64,000 nucleotides of DNA from Carettochelys insculpta (Eukaryota > Chordata > Testudines > Carettochelyidae): positions 187,523,298 through 187,587,297 of the forward strand of contig NC_134138.1 in assembly GCF_033958435.1 (NCBI RefSeq). Reading direction: 5' to 3'. The translations under genes were made by a program, and so were the position numbers. Every line of letters starts with the position of its first letter. The stretch's first letter is position 1. The notes beneath the pieces are model-generated. The model ran no database searches. It was not told the origin of the DNA and saw nothing but the letters and a program-made list of their open reading frames with translations. Of this stretch, positions 1 to 12,095 are shown one piece after another.

Positions 1-3000
1 AGCACAAGGTCTCCCAGGCTAATTCCCACAACTTTGTCACAGTTCAGGCATTTGGGACGCCGCTGTACTAGAAAGAATAGAACTGTGGTGTAACTAAGCA
101 GGGAAGAGAAATCGCCTCTGCACTGCCCTCCAAGGTGGAGAACAAGGCAGAGCTGCCAACATGCTGTGTTGTACCATGCGGGGATGCTCACGGGTGGTGA
201 GACTATGATAGTATCTTGGGGGTCTACTAAAACTACTTTGATCAGCAGTGGTCATTTTAAATTAACGTTACCTTCTAAACAAAAGGAGACCCAGGAGGTG
301 GGAGGGGAGGAGCCACACAAGTCTGGTGTGAAACAAAAATCTAGACAATTTCCAAATGAGTCCACTTAAACAACAAAGATCCAGGCTGTGGGGACTGTGC
401 ATGCACAGCTGTTGGTAAGAAACAGTGACTTCATGTGGTGTTGGTGTTGTGTATTGGATTGTCCTAGTGACAAAGCTAATTGTCATGGTAACTGAGTTAC
501 AGCCTTAAGGAGATAGCCCAGCTGGTTTTGGTTGGTTCTAGTTTGTAGTGTGAGATGTAATAAATGGGAAAATGGAGCTCTCTGTTCAAGTGATTTCTTT
601 CTAAGCTCAGTGACTCCAAACAATGTAACAGTTGGAATGCACAAGTACAGCACTGACCAAAAATAAATTGCACATTCTCTAAATCAATCTTCTGGAAGTA
701 CCAGAAAAGGCTTAGTGTGGTGCAAGTCTCAGCAGAGTTTGAGGGAACTGGGAGTGGTGACTTTACCACTGTCAACTTAGGGAGAGAAATACCACTGTGT
801 AAAAGACCTGGTTGTATTCCTATTGATTAATGGCTGGCATTATCCATTTATAGGATTGGCCCCCTCGTCTTTCACTTCTAATCCTTGTAACACTTTTCTT
901 TGTATCTTAGCCAGCAGACATTTTATCCCATACAGGTAGAAATGATCCTCAGAATCTGATAAGAAAACATTAGTGAAATTACATCTCCTACTTTAACTTT
1001 TAAACCCATTTTATTTTGAATTTGATAAATGAACTTGGGTAGCAGCTCATCCAGGCTCAATATTTAGATGCTCTCATCATAAGTATGTTTGATAAAGACT
1101 TAAATTCATTTTCTGTAGAATTGCTTACAATTATCTAAATTTGTCTAGTGCCCCTTATTTTCTGCTTTACCATGGAGCCAGATGGATGGCTGTATTATGC
1201 CTCCTAATTGTTGGCAATGACTCACTGTTTGTAAATCAATTGACTAATTTGCCCACAGAAAATAATAGGTATAAGAAGTTAGTGAACTGTCAGACTGACA
1301 TGACAAATATTGTTAGAACCTAGCCTCTAGGCTCTTAGAGGGGCTCGGAAGCAGAAATTACTTATTCAGAATCAATGAATTGGCTTTGTTTTTATTTCTG
1401 TTAATTGAGTGCTCATATGTCTACTGTTGGTTGTAGTCAGGCTCTGACATAAGTGTTGCAAGAAAGAAACCTTGTCTGGCCCCTTTCATATGAATCTTTG
1501 ACTCATTCATGACAAAAGTCTATATCCAGACTCCAGTGAAGACTCTTCAGTAGAAATTAGCCCATCATTAAAGAGGGTGCATATCAGGCAGTTTCTAAGA
1601 GGTGATAGGCACCTTTGACTTCTTCTATTGAAGTTGAAGGTATCCAGCATTTCTCATACTCTGGTCGGGTGACTTTAATCTCTATTCATGGCACTCTCTA
1701 GGATTAGCCCCAAAATGACTGGGCATGTCACTGCTGCAGCTTTCCAATACTCCTGGTTGTCTTGGTTCCAGGTAGGTGAGAAATACCATCTCCAGAATAG
1801 GTGGGAAGTTTGCCTGAATAATGACTAAAGAAACAGGGCCACTGTGGAAAATGGTTTGTCCTGAAATTTCTGGTTCCTGCCTGACAAAAAGCAGCAACTT
1901 AGGAGGAGCTCTTGTAAGGAAGAATACACAAACTCCACACAATTCATCATATGCTTTATAAAAAGGCTCCAATTACCGCTTTTTATATTTGGATTAGCTC
2001 TTGTTCATAATTAATGGAGCTGAGGAAAACATTCATGACGAAACACCAGACTGCATCAGCCTCATTTTCACGGTATGTTGCAAGCTCCAGATTCAGCCCA
2101 CTTTGCTGGAAGGTTTGCCAGGCCTTGTGAATATATAATATAATGCTGGGCTGATCTCTAGTCTTGTGTTCATCAAAACCATCACTGTTTTTGACAAAGA
2201 TTATTTTTCTTTTTGAATGTTCAGGCTTTTTCAAACCCTAAATTGTCCTTGTATCTCAAGGTACACTAGATTTTTAAATGTTAGATCATTAGATTAACTG
2301 TAATAAGTGTTGTCTAATTGAATGGTAGTTCCTTCAGGAAATAGTTTTACTTCACCTAAGTTTCTGAGAAGATGAGATGTTAGGTGTAGGAACAGATTTT
2401 CCTTGATTTAGGTAATTTAGGATCTTTGCAATATTGCCATGACAACTGTGTAGAAGTCACAAATCCAGGTCCAAAAAAAGTGGTTGTGTGTAATAGTGGT
2501 ATATTTTATTCATATTGTGTTGGTTTGAGTCTTTAGGGTACATTCACGTTACTTTCCGGGGGCTCTTCTCTGCAACCAGGAAGGCAATAAATGGACTTTG
2601 TTTTAACAAAAGCTTTAGGTTCCCTTTAGAGGCTGAGGTATTATCTAAATCACCAACTTTTGTGAAACTTGTGATGCAACTGTAAGAGTCAGTCCTGTTA
2701 CAGTTCAGAGCCCTAGGGAGATAGAAATTGATAAAATCTGCCATTTCCTTGTAAACCAGATTGTACCCAAAGTGCTGCTTTTCCAAATACAGAAGGGACT
2801 AAGAGCTAAAGGAGCGATTTCTTAGCTTACAGCATGAAGCCTTGTTGGCACTACATCTCTAAACTCACTGTCAGGCTCTCTCCAGGGTCATACTGTGCTC
2901 ATAGCTACGTCTCAGCTTTCTTGCCTCTAAACCTCTGTTCTTGTCTGTTCTGTTTCTGCGTTCCTTCGTTTCCTGTTCCTGCCTTGTCACAATACTCAGT

Positions 3001-3007
3001 GAAACCT
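1..3007. other. Non-coding stretch, no gene seen
   Basis: AT-rich sequence with only short open frames, none recognisable as a protein. I looked for the missing downstream NPSR1 exons (TM6, TM7, C-tail) on the minus strand and did not recognise them. If the gene continues past the window edge, this is intron. Confidence 0.5.
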
Positions 3008-3010
3008 TTA

Positions 3011-3286
3011 GGGCTTGTCTTCACTTACCTCGAGATCAATCTCCTGATGGGTTGATTTAGTGTGTGTAATAAGGACCCCCTAAAATAACTGCTGATGACA
3101 CCCCCATCAATCCTGGTACTCCACCAAGTTGCAAGGAGTAAGGGAAGTTGGTGGGAGAGTTTCTTCTGTGGACCTCCTCAGGGGAGACGCCACAGAAATT
3201 TGACCTAAGGTCCATCAGTTCAGCTACACTTCTCGCAGCTGGAGTTGTGTATCTTAAGTTGACTTTGTGGTAGTGTAGACCTAGCC
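3011..3286. mobile_element. Harbinger-type MITE with TTA target duplication
   Basis: A ~276-bp non-autonomous element. The left end reads GGGCTTGTCTTCACT and the right end reads GTGTAGACCTAGCC, which are imperfect inverted repeats. It is flanked on both sides by TTA (3008-3010 and 3287-3289), the 3-bp TWA-type duplication typical of PIF-Harbinger. It has no coding capacity; a short open frame on the minus strand is a chance product. Confidence 0.75.
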
Positions 3287-3479
3287 TTAGACTCTGCACA
3301 GAAACTAGGAACACATAGTCAATTTAGCCTTGTTTTAGATGCGATCTTTTCATTGTGTCTCACAAGTGTCTTAAATGAAGGTCTTGTCTTGTTCATCCAT
3401 CAGTTTGACAAGATTCTAATTCAACCCAGAATAAGGCTTCACCCAGTTCATTAGAACAGCAAGTGATATATCAGCAAGG

Positions 3480-4290
3480 GGTTGGAAGTGCTTTGAAGGA
3501 CAGGGTCATAATTCAAAATGATATGGACAAACTGGGGAAATGATCTGGGATAAGATGAAGTTCAAAAAGGACGAATGCAAAGTACTCCACTTAAGAAGGA
3601 AGAAGTCATATCTCACATACAAAATGGGAAGTGGACTGTCTAGGAAAGGGTCATAATGGACTAAGTGCTAAATTTGAAAACAATCTTCATTCTGGGATTC
3701 AATAACAGGAGTGTTCTAAACAAGATATGAGAAGGAATTCTTCTCTATTCTGCACTGATGAGGTCTCAGCTGGAGTAGTGTGTTCAGTTCTGGGCATCAC
3801 GCTTCAAGAAAGATGTGGAGAAATTGGAGAAGATCCAGAGAAGAGCAACAAAAATGAGTAGAGGTCTAGAAAACATGACCTATGAGGGAAGAGAGAAAGA
3901 ACTAGGTTTGTTTAGTTTGGAAAAGGGAAGACTAAGAAGGGACGTAACAACTTTCAAGTACCAAAAATGTTGTTACAAGGAGGAGGTGGAGAAAAATTTT
4001 TCTCCTTAACGTCTGATGATAGGACAAGGAGCAGTGGGCTTAAATTACAGCAAGGGAGGTTTAGGTTGGACATTAGGAAAAAACTTCCTAACTGTCAGGG
4101 TGGATAAGCCCTGGAATAAATTGCCTAGGGAGGTTGTAGAATCTTTCAGTGGAGACATTTAAGAGCAGGTTAGATGAACAGTTGCCAGGGGTGGTGCTAA
4201 ATGGTGCTTGGCCCTGCCATGAGTGCATGGGACCTGACTCAATGATCTCTTGAGGTCCCTCCCAGTTCTAATGTTCTCTGGTTCTACAAC
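3480..4290 (+). mobile_element. CR1 LINE 3' fragment (decayed)
   Basis: A plus-oriented, 5'-truncated CR1. Conceptual reading gives the region after the RT catalytic box ([12 protein letters not shown] at about 3500), then a short intact frame at 3815-4009 with the CR1 signature [20 protein letters not shown]. It ends in the CR1 3' UTR near 4286 (TCCCAGTTCTAATGTTCTC). Several frameshifts and stops show it is an old copy. Confidence 0.85.
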
Positions 4291-5350
4291 AAGTCAGCTG
4301 CAGTATGAGGCTAGAGGAGAGAAACCTCAAAGGCACGTACAGTAACTGGACTATGATGAGAAAAAAACTGTTCAGCTGAACTTGCATATTTATAGTGACT
4401 TTCATTTTTTGTCTGCAAAGATGTGAAAGTATATCCTTTGGTAGGGTTCATCATTGGATGGTAGAGTTCATCCAATGTACTATCATTCCAGGTAGTACGC
4501 TTCTGTAGGGCAAGCAGTATTTACAGGGATTCAGACTGAGCTAACTTAGGCTGCGTCTACACTGTGAAATACATTTGATATTTAATAAATTCAAATATTT
4601 AAGCTCAATGTTACGAATTTTAATAGTGTCCACAGAGCTTGTTGAAATTCGACTCACCTTTTTTCCGCGTTGAATCTCTGCATCCCCATTGCCCTGTGCA
4701 AGTTCAAAAACATAGGTACCCACAATGCAGTGCTCATCTCACAGTGCTGTAGCCCCAGTTGATTGTGGGTGTTTCATGTTGGAATCCCAGAACCTCAAGC
4801 ACTGTCCCACAATTCACTGCATCACTAACTGTGCAAGAAAAGAACTGGAGATTGCGCCATTTCCTGCTGCAGCATTCCAGCTCAAGCATGGATCCACAAG
4901 CTTCGACTCATAGCACTGATCGTTTTGGCAACCACAGTGGCTGTCATGCAATTTGTCCTTAAATTCCAAAGCTTAATGATGCTCAACTATCCAACTGGTG
5001 GTGGTGGTGCTGCTGCTGCTGCTAACGTTGAGGAGGATGAGGATGGTTTGGAAGAGCAAACCTCCCAACGGAGGTCCAAGAACTCAGAGCTGCTGGTTTT
5101 CATGGCTGAATTGCTGACAGTGGAGTGGTGGTTTTGGACTCGAGAGACCAGCACACACTGGTGGGATCACATAGTGTTGGAGTCCTGGGACAACCAGCAG
5201 TAGGTGCAGAACTTTTGCATGTGCAGGTCCACCTTTATGGAACTTTGATGTGCTGGTGCCCTCCCTGAAGCACAGCAACACCAGAATGAGGCCAGCCTTA
5301 ATGGTTCAGAAGCCAGTGGCAATTGCACTGTAGAAGTTTGCAAACCCAGA

Positions 5351-6240
5351 CAGGATGACACAAAACTAGGGGGAGAGGTAGATACATTGGAGGGTAGAGA
5401 GAGAATCCAGAGGGACCTGGATAAATTGGAGGACTGGGCCAAAAGAAATCTGATGCGGTTCAGTAAGGAGAAGTGTAGAGTCCTGCACCTGGGGCGGAAG
5501 AATCCCAAACATTGTTACAGGCTGGGGACCGACTGGCTCAGCAGCAGTATGATGGAAAGGGACCTAGGGGTTATGGTGGATGAAAGGTGGGATAAGAGTA
5601 AACAGTCTGCCCTTGTAGCCAAGAAAGCTAATGGCGTACTGGGGTGCATTAGGAGGAGCATTTCGAGCAGATCTAGGGAAGTAGTTATTCCTCTTTATTT
5701 GGCACTGGTGAGGACACATCTGGAATATTGTGTCCAGTTTTGGGCCCCCCAGTATAAAAAGGATGTGGATTTGCTAGAGCAGGTTCAGCGAAGGGCAACA
5801 AAAATGATTAAGGGTCTGGAGCACAAGACCTATGAGGATAGGCTGAGGGATTTGGGCTTGTTTAGTTTACAGAAGAGAAGACTCAGAGGTGATTTAATAG
5901 CAGCCTTCAACTTCCTGAAGGGGACCTCTAAAGAGGAGGGTGAGAAATTGTTCTCAGAGGTGTCAGATGACAGAACAAGGAGTAATGCTCAGAAGTTGAA
6001 GAGGGAAAGGTGTAGGTTAGATATTGGGAAAAACTTCTTCACCAGGCAGGTGGTGAAGCATTGGAATGCGTTGCCTAGAGGGGTGGTGGATTCTCCATCC
6101 CTTGAGGTTTTTAAGTCCCGGCTGGACAAGGTCCTGGCTGGGATGACTTAGTGGGGATTGATCCTGCTTGAAGCAGGGGGCTGGACTAGATGACCTCCTG
6201 AGGTCCCTTCCAGCCCTATGATTCTATGATTCTGTGATTC
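5351..6240 (+). mobile_element. CR1 LINE nested in Harbinger transposase
   Basis: A 5'-truncated CR1 that begins close to the RT active-site box (ACACAAAACTAGGGGGAGAG corresponds to TKLGGE after FADD) and ends in the clean CR1 terminus CTATGATTCTATGATTCTG at 6219-6240. The Harbinger coding text stops at about 5350 (KFANPD) and resumes at 6241 (CHSVANQF), which defines the insertion boundaries. No convincing target duplication was seen. Confidence 0.9.
5387..6151 (+). pseudogene. CR1 ORF2 C-terminal fragment
   Basis: An uninterrupted 254-codon frame encodes the C-terminal part of CR1 ORF2. It runs from the segment just after the RT catalytic FADD box (ERIQRDLDKLEDWAKRN) through RDLGVMVDERW, RTHLEYCVQFWAP, LLEQVQRRATKMIKGLE and LGLFSLQKRRLRGDL, to VVKHWNALPRGVV and FKSRLDKVLAGMT. 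The endonuclease and most of the RT are missing because of 5' truncation. The open frame suggests this insertion is younger than the Harbinger host. Confidence 0.9.
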
Positions 6241-6879
6241 TGTTGCCACTCAGTGGCAAATCAGTTCAGGGTGGACAGATCTACAGTGGGATCTGTGGTG
6301 ATGGAGTGGCCCATGCATTCTGTTGGCATCTCCTCAAGAAGACTGTGACCCTGGGAGATGTACAGGCCACAGTGGATGGATTTGCTGTCCAGTGGTTTCC
6401 TAACTGCAGTGGCACAATAGGTGGCACACACAGCCCCATCATGGCCTTGGAGTATATTAATCAAAAGGGGTAGTTCTCCATGGTCATGCAGAGGTTGGTA
6501 GATGACAAAGGCTGTTTTACTGACATCAATGTTGGCTGGTCAGGAAGGGTTCATGACACGTGCATATTCCGAAATTTGGGACTGTACTGAAAGCTCCTGG
6601 ATGGGACTCTTTCCCTATTTGAAAAATCAAGATTGGTGATGTGGAGATGCCCACGGTCATACTGGGTAACCCTGCTTACTCTCTGCTTCCCTGCCTGATG
6701 AAACCCTTCACAGGAGCCGTGGACCCCAGCAAGGAAAACTTAATCAGACTGAGCAGGTGCAGAATGATTGTGGAATGAACCTTTGAATGTTTAAAAGTGA
6801 GATTCAGACGTTTATTGACCCCTTTGGATGTTTCTGAAGCTAATGCCCCCAATGTTATTACAGCGTGCACTATTTTGTA

Positions 6880-7322
6880 CAATGTATGTGATTCACGGCG
6901 GGAGCCTTTCCTGTCTATCTGGCCCAAACTCCATATCACAGGCTTTCCACAAGTGTTGTAATTCAGTCTGGGCTCCATGGTGGGATTGTTTCCCATAAGC
7001 AAGTGCAGCTGTTGATGATAGCGGCAGGTCTGTGGAGCTGCCCCTGACCGCTGGTTGGCTTTCCAAACTTTTTGATAGGCCTGACAGAGTTCTTTGACTT
7101 TCACCCAGCACTGCATAGAGTCCTGGGAGTAACCTGAGGTGAACATCTCGCACGCACCATCTGATCATAGATGGCTACATTTCTCTTGGCCACCCAAAGT
7201 CTCTTCACCACCATTTGGTCTCCCCAGATGGCAGTGAGATCCAGAATCTCCTGTTGGGTCCAAGCTGCAGCTCTCTTGCACTTCTCAGGCTTGCTGGTCA
7301 GATCGCTACCCTGAGTGCTCAT
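6880..7322 (-). pseudogene. Harbinger Myb/SANT-like ORF, degraded
   Basis: Reading from 7322 on minus gives a Myb/SANT-like helix block: AAAWTQQEILDLTAIWGDQ then VKRLWVAKRNVAIYDQM. After a frameshift near 7150 it continues as WVKVKELCQAYQKVWKANQ and RSGAAPQTCRYHQQLHLLM. This is the DNA-binding partner that Harbinger elements carry beside their transposase. The same protein appears at 36640-38056 as WTEAEIRDLLGLWGEEEVL and IKELRQGYAQSRD. The gene runs toward the transposase, so the two are convergent. A frameshift and loss of the C-terminal half make it non-functional. Confidence 0.8.
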
Positions 7323-7814
7323 GACTGCAGTACAGGGCTACCGAAAATTGCTACTGATGCAGTGCAATGGCTACTGATGTGACGGGCAAAGGGATTTTTT
7401 TTTATTAATGGATGCCCTTGTTATTTGCAGGGCTGGGCTGCTAAATTCCAATCCAAATTTTCATTCAAATTCAATCAAAACTTTGCCCACTTTGACCTTC
7501 TTCCTGCACACCCAACAGCAGTGCACAATAAAGCAGCCATACTTGGAGGATCACCACCTAGCTTTGTGGGATACATATTGGACACTTGTGGAGGCTAACA
7601 AATATGAATTAAGGACACGGTGCTTCCATGCTTGCCTTGATTCGAGATCTTAAATTCAAAATTGATGCTATCCCTGTCCCGTAATATCGATATTTAGTAA
7701 TCTGTACTACAGCTCAATAAATCAAGTTAACGGCATTACGTGTGAAGACGGTCATGTTTTAATATTGAGCTAATGCCTTGAAATTCTAATCTATCTCATA
7801 GTGTAGATGCAGCC

Positions 7815-8559
7815 TATGAATGAATTGTCTCTGATGGTGCCTTCAAAAATGGTTTAAATCATAGTTGGTTTGAAGTGCAGATGAAGCAGGTGCACAAAGG
7901 AGTTCATTCCATAAGTGTGTTCTCCTTATTTTCACACTTTTGTTGTAAAAATTCTCTTTAGCAAAATACAATAAATTGTCTGACTTCCCATCTATGTATT
8001 CCTTTCTTCTGTGACACTGTGCTTGTTTGTGCTGTTTTCTTTTTGTTTCAAGTAAAATGGTATCTCCCAGAACACTTTTTTGAACCCTAATAGGCTGAGT
8101 TATCCTGAAAGCGGGAAGGGCATGGCAGGTGTGAGGGATTTTTGTTTAGCATCTTGATTTAAAGACTGGTTTTTTCTGTTACACAGAAAAAACCATGTTC
8201 AATTTACTCCACTATACCTCGTTATTATAAATACTGTCATGTGGTAACATGCTTTTAAGAATATAGGTCAGTACAAACCCCTCTCTCCCTCCTGCTTTTG
8301 ACATGGTGTCGTCTTTTGTGATCAAATGCAATATACCTCTAAAGCATTAGGCAAATGCTGTTAAGTACTGACACACGTGGGAAATATAAGACTTAAGAGA
8401 ATTTCTGAAGTAACTATCAAGTGCAAGTCCTCCAACTGGATTGGCTCCATAAACAGCCTGGCTCACATAGGTATTTAAGCCCTTTTTTACTGGCCCCAGA
8501 TCCTGCACCCATTGGTTGGGCTCCTCAGTCAGTACATCCATGTGCTTGGCACTGATAAG
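7815..8559. other. Non-coding stretch, nothing recognised
   Basis: No open frame, splice-bounded exon or repeat that I recognise. Confidence 0.4.
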
Positions 8560-9220
8560 CTGCAAACTTCCTAATTGCGGAAACCCTTGCCCAACCCCTT
8601 CACCAAGACCCCACCCCCTGTTCCCTCCACACACACTCACCTTCACCAGTGTGCTCTAATCTTCACTGGGTTGGGGAAAAGGGATTGGGTGGAGGAGGCA
8701 CTGAGGGCGCTCCCTGGTGGGAAGCTGTGGGTACAGGAGAGGCTGGAGCAGCAGGCGTGCAGGAGAAGGTGCAGCTTCCAGGAGGGAGTTTCCTTGTGGA
8801 AGCGGAACTCAGGTCTGGGCCTCCCTCAGCATATGGGAGAGGTTTCAGGGTGCAGGATTCCAGGCAGCTTTGACCGCAGGCAGCTCTGACCGCAGGCAGC
8901 TCCTGGGAAGTAGCAACGTGCCCCCCTGGCTTGTAGGTGGAGGGGCAGCTGGGGAGTGCTGCACATTGCCCTGGTCTGCAAGCACTGCCAATGAGCTCTG
9001 CGGAGTCAGCCCTCAGGGCAGCCCCTGTGGGCAAGGGCAGTGCATAGAGCTTCCCTGGCTGCCCCTTCGTTTAGAAGCCAGACATGCTGTCTGTGTCCAA
9101 GGAGCTGGACAGGGAGTCTGCTGTCCCCATAGTGTGACCAGACAATGTAATGGCCCAGTCAAGCAGTCACCTTTTTGACCAGGTGTCCTGTTTGAAAACC
9201 AGGCACCCAGAAAACCTAGG
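8560..9220. mobile_element. GC-rich hAT-like MITE fragments
   Basis: GC-rich text with internally repeated pieces (GACCGCAGGCAGCTC occurs at about 8872 and 8889) followed by GTGTGACCAGACA and TGACCAGGTGTCCTG near 9132-9195. These resemble the ends of the GGGTGACC hAT MITE family also seen at 10369-11702. Long frames on both strands (for example 8717-9178 and 9034-8663) come from GC bias and show no protein signature. Boundaries are uncertain. Confidence 0.4.
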
Positions 9221-10368
9221 CACAGGCACAGAGTGGACCCAGGGGGCCCTAAGTCCTTTTGAGTTCCCTGGATACAGGTGTTAGTGGGAGGGAAGGTGGC
9301 AATGTAACCCCTCGTTTCAGAGCAGCCTCGACACTCATTTAATTGATGGTCTGCATCACAGAACTTCCATGACCCCTAACAAGACAGTGAATAGCAGAGG
9401 CTGGAGCTGCTGAGCTCTGGCCTAACCTCTTCCCTGTCCCAGACTTCCCCTTCGTTCCACCCTAGAAATGATAGGCCTTGTGTGTTTGCACTGGTAACTC
9501 TATACAGGTGGTTTTGGGGTCCCACTTAGGTCTCCTCTATCAACCAAAAAAAAACAATGGGCCCAGGCTTGCCAATAGAGGGGAGGGACAAAGGGGTCAA
9601 TTGTCCCAGGGTTCATTGATTCAAATGGCCCAGGGCCCCTGACCACTACCACTGCTAATGCAGTACCTGGAGACCCAGGCTCTTTATGTTGCTTCTAGAG
9701 CGCAGGGCTGTGGAGATGGGGGAAAGCTGCAGTGTAGACGGCGCTGATGGCTGCCTACCCTGGTCTTGCCCCTTCTGCGAGAGCATGGAGCCAGCTCCCT
9801 TCTCCCCCCACCCCGCCACATCTTGCCTGGGGGCCTGGCAAGGCTGTTGGCTCCCCTGAAGGAGCCTGTGACAAAATGACCAATGTTAGCGTGGTCGGTC
9901 CCCCACTTTTCTTGGTGGGGGGGAGGGACTAAGGCATCACCCCTGATCCTTGGGGCACTCAGAGCCCCACTAGTGGCCCAGGAAGGTGGTCAAGAGAGGG
10001 GAAGCAGGGAAGGGATCTGGGTCTGAGCCCTGGGCTCTCTCAACACCTGCAATTTCTGAACCCTACCCCGTGGGAAAGAGGGTAACATTGGCCCTTGGCA
10101 TGGCAGGAGGAAGTCTCCCTTCCGCCAATTCTCCCGATTTCCCAAATTGCAGCGAAACACCAAACTCCAGTTCTCTTACTGTCTACTCCCCCTGCCCGCG
10201 ATCAAGCAGACAGTGTGGAGTAAGGATATTAGGTTGCTTAACTGGCTGTAGGTGCTTCAATTAGCTTGTAGCCTTTCCTAGTCTACAGAGAACCATATCA
10301 TAATTAGCCTGGGGCCTAAGGCTCAGACCCAGACCCCTTTCCTGCTTCCCCTGTCTTCACCACCTTCC
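9221..10368. other. Non-coding stretch, probable old repeat debris
   Basis: No gene. Moderately GC-rich text with a few motifs such as GGCCCAGGGCCCCTGACC at about 9630 that look like worn MITE sequence, but I could not define ends. Confidence 0.35.
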
Positions 10369-11702
10369 TAGGGTGACCGTATTTCTCTAGGCCAAATATG
10401 GGACACTTGGTAAAATTGCTCCGACTTGAGGGAGTTCAGTGGAACTCAATCAGACCTATGCTGCACAAATGAACAAATAACTAATAGTTATAACAAAGAA
10501 CATTGTTTTTTGCACACCCATTAAAAAGACACACAGTACTACCTTTTTATAGCTAACAATAGGTAAAAATTAAAAATATATATTTGCAAGTGAAGGGTTA
10601 CTGCTCTTCAGCGGGGCCTGTCTCAGTCTAGTGCCATTGCCCCCCTGCAGGCCCACATAAATGTTTGGGCTCCAGGCCCATAGTAAATTAATCTGACCCT
10701 GACTCTGCCCCATGGGCTTCCCTCCACAGGGAGCACACAGAGAATGCAGGATTAAGCCCTGCCACTCCCAGCTGTTGCCCCTTGGTGGGGCACTGGACAG
10801 GGGTGCCCCTGCCTTGCAGGGGTGGCCCTGGGCATACGGGCTGCAGATGCCCAGTTGGGGCAGGGGACGCTGGGGATGCAGGCCTGTTGGGGGGCCTTGC
10901 TGGCTGTGGGGTGGCTGCCCAGCCATGGGGCACCAGGAATGCAGCCTGGCAGAGCAAGGGGCTGCCCCTGGGGGTAGGGAGGGTTGCCTCAAGCAATGGG
11001 GGCTCCCTGTTTGCCCCCAAGCAGTAGGGCTGCTGCCCTGGGAAGGACAAGGGCTCCTCCACAGCTGCCCCATGCTGAAGAGTGCCCTGGATGTTCCATG
11101 CTGCAGGATGCTGGAAACTGGCTGCCCTGTGCTGCTGACAACTGGGGTTGCCATTCTGCAGGGGAGCTCCCAAGCTCCAGAAGTCTTTGCCCTGTGGGAG
11201 CTCCCACGCTTCATGCACGGTGCTCCCCGGCTTCTCCGCTCCACAAGGCACCGGGAACGGGGTTGCAGCCCTGTGGGAATGGCTCCCGGCTGCCCCAGGC
11301 AGCAGGGTGCCAAGAAGGTGGCTGCAGTCCCATGGGCGTGGCTCCCAGCTTCATGGAGCCACAGGAGCTGGGAACAGGACTGCAAACCCTGCCTTAGGGA
11401 GGAGGTCTCCCTGGCTGGAAGGGCAGTAAAGAGATTGTGGAGGACACACACTACCTGATATCTGCCTGCTGCCCCAGCGTACCTGACTTAGCCTATGGAA
11501 TGGCTCCTGCTGGCCCCTCTCCTGTTGCTGCCAACACACCTGCCCGGTCAGTACGTGCTACACATGATCTCTGGCCAGCACCTGGTACTTGCAGCTGCAA
11601 CTGTGCCTGCCGGGGGTAATGGCAGCTCAGCTCAGCCTTTTAGTTAGCATAAATTGGGACACCTCCTGATTCCCAGCAAAATGGGACAGAGAGTGACCCT
11701 AC
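10369..11702. mobile_element. hAT-like non-autonomous element with GC-rich degenerate repeat core
   Basis: The left end TAGGGTGACCGTATTTC and right end GAGAGTGACCCTA are inverted repeats of the GGGTGACC type. The subterminal texts CCAAATATGGGACA (left) and GCAAAATGGGACA (right) also mirror each other in character. The core (about 10700-11420) is a GC-rich series of imperfect short units built from CCATGGGG, GGCTGCCC, GGAGCTCCC and TGCAGCCC. It opens overlapping frames of up to 293 codons on both strands, with no recognisable domain. No 8-bp target duplication could be confirmed. Confidence 0.6.
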
Positions 11703-12095
11703 TTATACAGCTCCCTTCTAGCATTGTGCCACTGCTGTCTGGCCATACCATATTACAGCCCTTTGCAGAACTGAAGACCAGCTCTGCCGCATTCAATGAC
11801 TGTTGTTGTTGTGGGGTTTTGGGGAGGAGTGGGGACGTGTGTATGAAATAGGATTACACCTATAATGCCATGCAGCATTCGTATACCTGGTGTGTGTTGT
11901 ATTTGTGACAGCTTGGGACATAGCAGTTGTCCCCACCTTTGTGTTCAGCTGATTCTAAACATCACATTGACCATAGCTGACTTTGGGGTCCTCAAATCAG
12001 AAAGGGCAAAACTCTGTCTAGAAGATCTACAACAGGAAACCAGAAATGTTGTATGAGTCCAGCATCCAGGCCTTTGCATCTGATGCAGATCAGTT
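11703..12095. other. Non-coding stretch
   Basis: Nothing recognised between the hAT-like element and the Penelope-type tail. Confidence 0.4.

Larger units (their letters stand above)
4925..6900 (+). pseudogene. Harbinger transposase pseudogene (split by CR1)
   Basis: Conceptual translation in shifting frames follows the better copy at 39271-40612. The N-terminal acidic region and STHWWDHIVLESWDNQQ lie at 5135-5200, and MRPALMVQKPVAIAL is just before the CR1. After it come HSVANQFRVDRSTVG (about 6246-6290), WFPNCSGTIGGTHSPI (about 6394-6440), and a C-terminal part with LTPLDVSEANAPNVITAC (about 6817-6870). Members of this family are DDE nucleases. Here the first catalytic Asp (GALDGTH in the other copy) reads GTIGGTH, the second (D in the GDSGYPL-type box) reads GNPAYSL, and the glutamate box reads IVE followed by a stop. 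With frameshifts, stops and the CR1 insertion it cannot be active. Confidence 0.85.
4549..7814. mobile_element. PIF-Harbinger DNA transposon, decayed, with nested CR1
   Basis: Terminal inverted repeats are visible: GGCTGCGTCTACACTGTG at the left and its near-complement ending GTGTAGATGCAGCC at the right. Inside are remnants of the two Harbinger genes in convergent orientation: a transposase on plus (about 4925-6900, interrupted) and a Myb/SANT-like protein on minus (7322 to about 6880). A CR1 at 5351-6240 splits the transposase. The flanks (TTA left, TAT right) do not match exactly, so the target duplication is unresolved. Compared with the element at 33633-40968, this copy is much more degraded. 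Confidence 0.85.

Noticed and set aside
10570..11458. Overlapping 293- and 248-codon frames on both strands
   Set aside because: Located in a GC-rich repetitive transposon core, no domain, frames open on both strands because stops are rare there.
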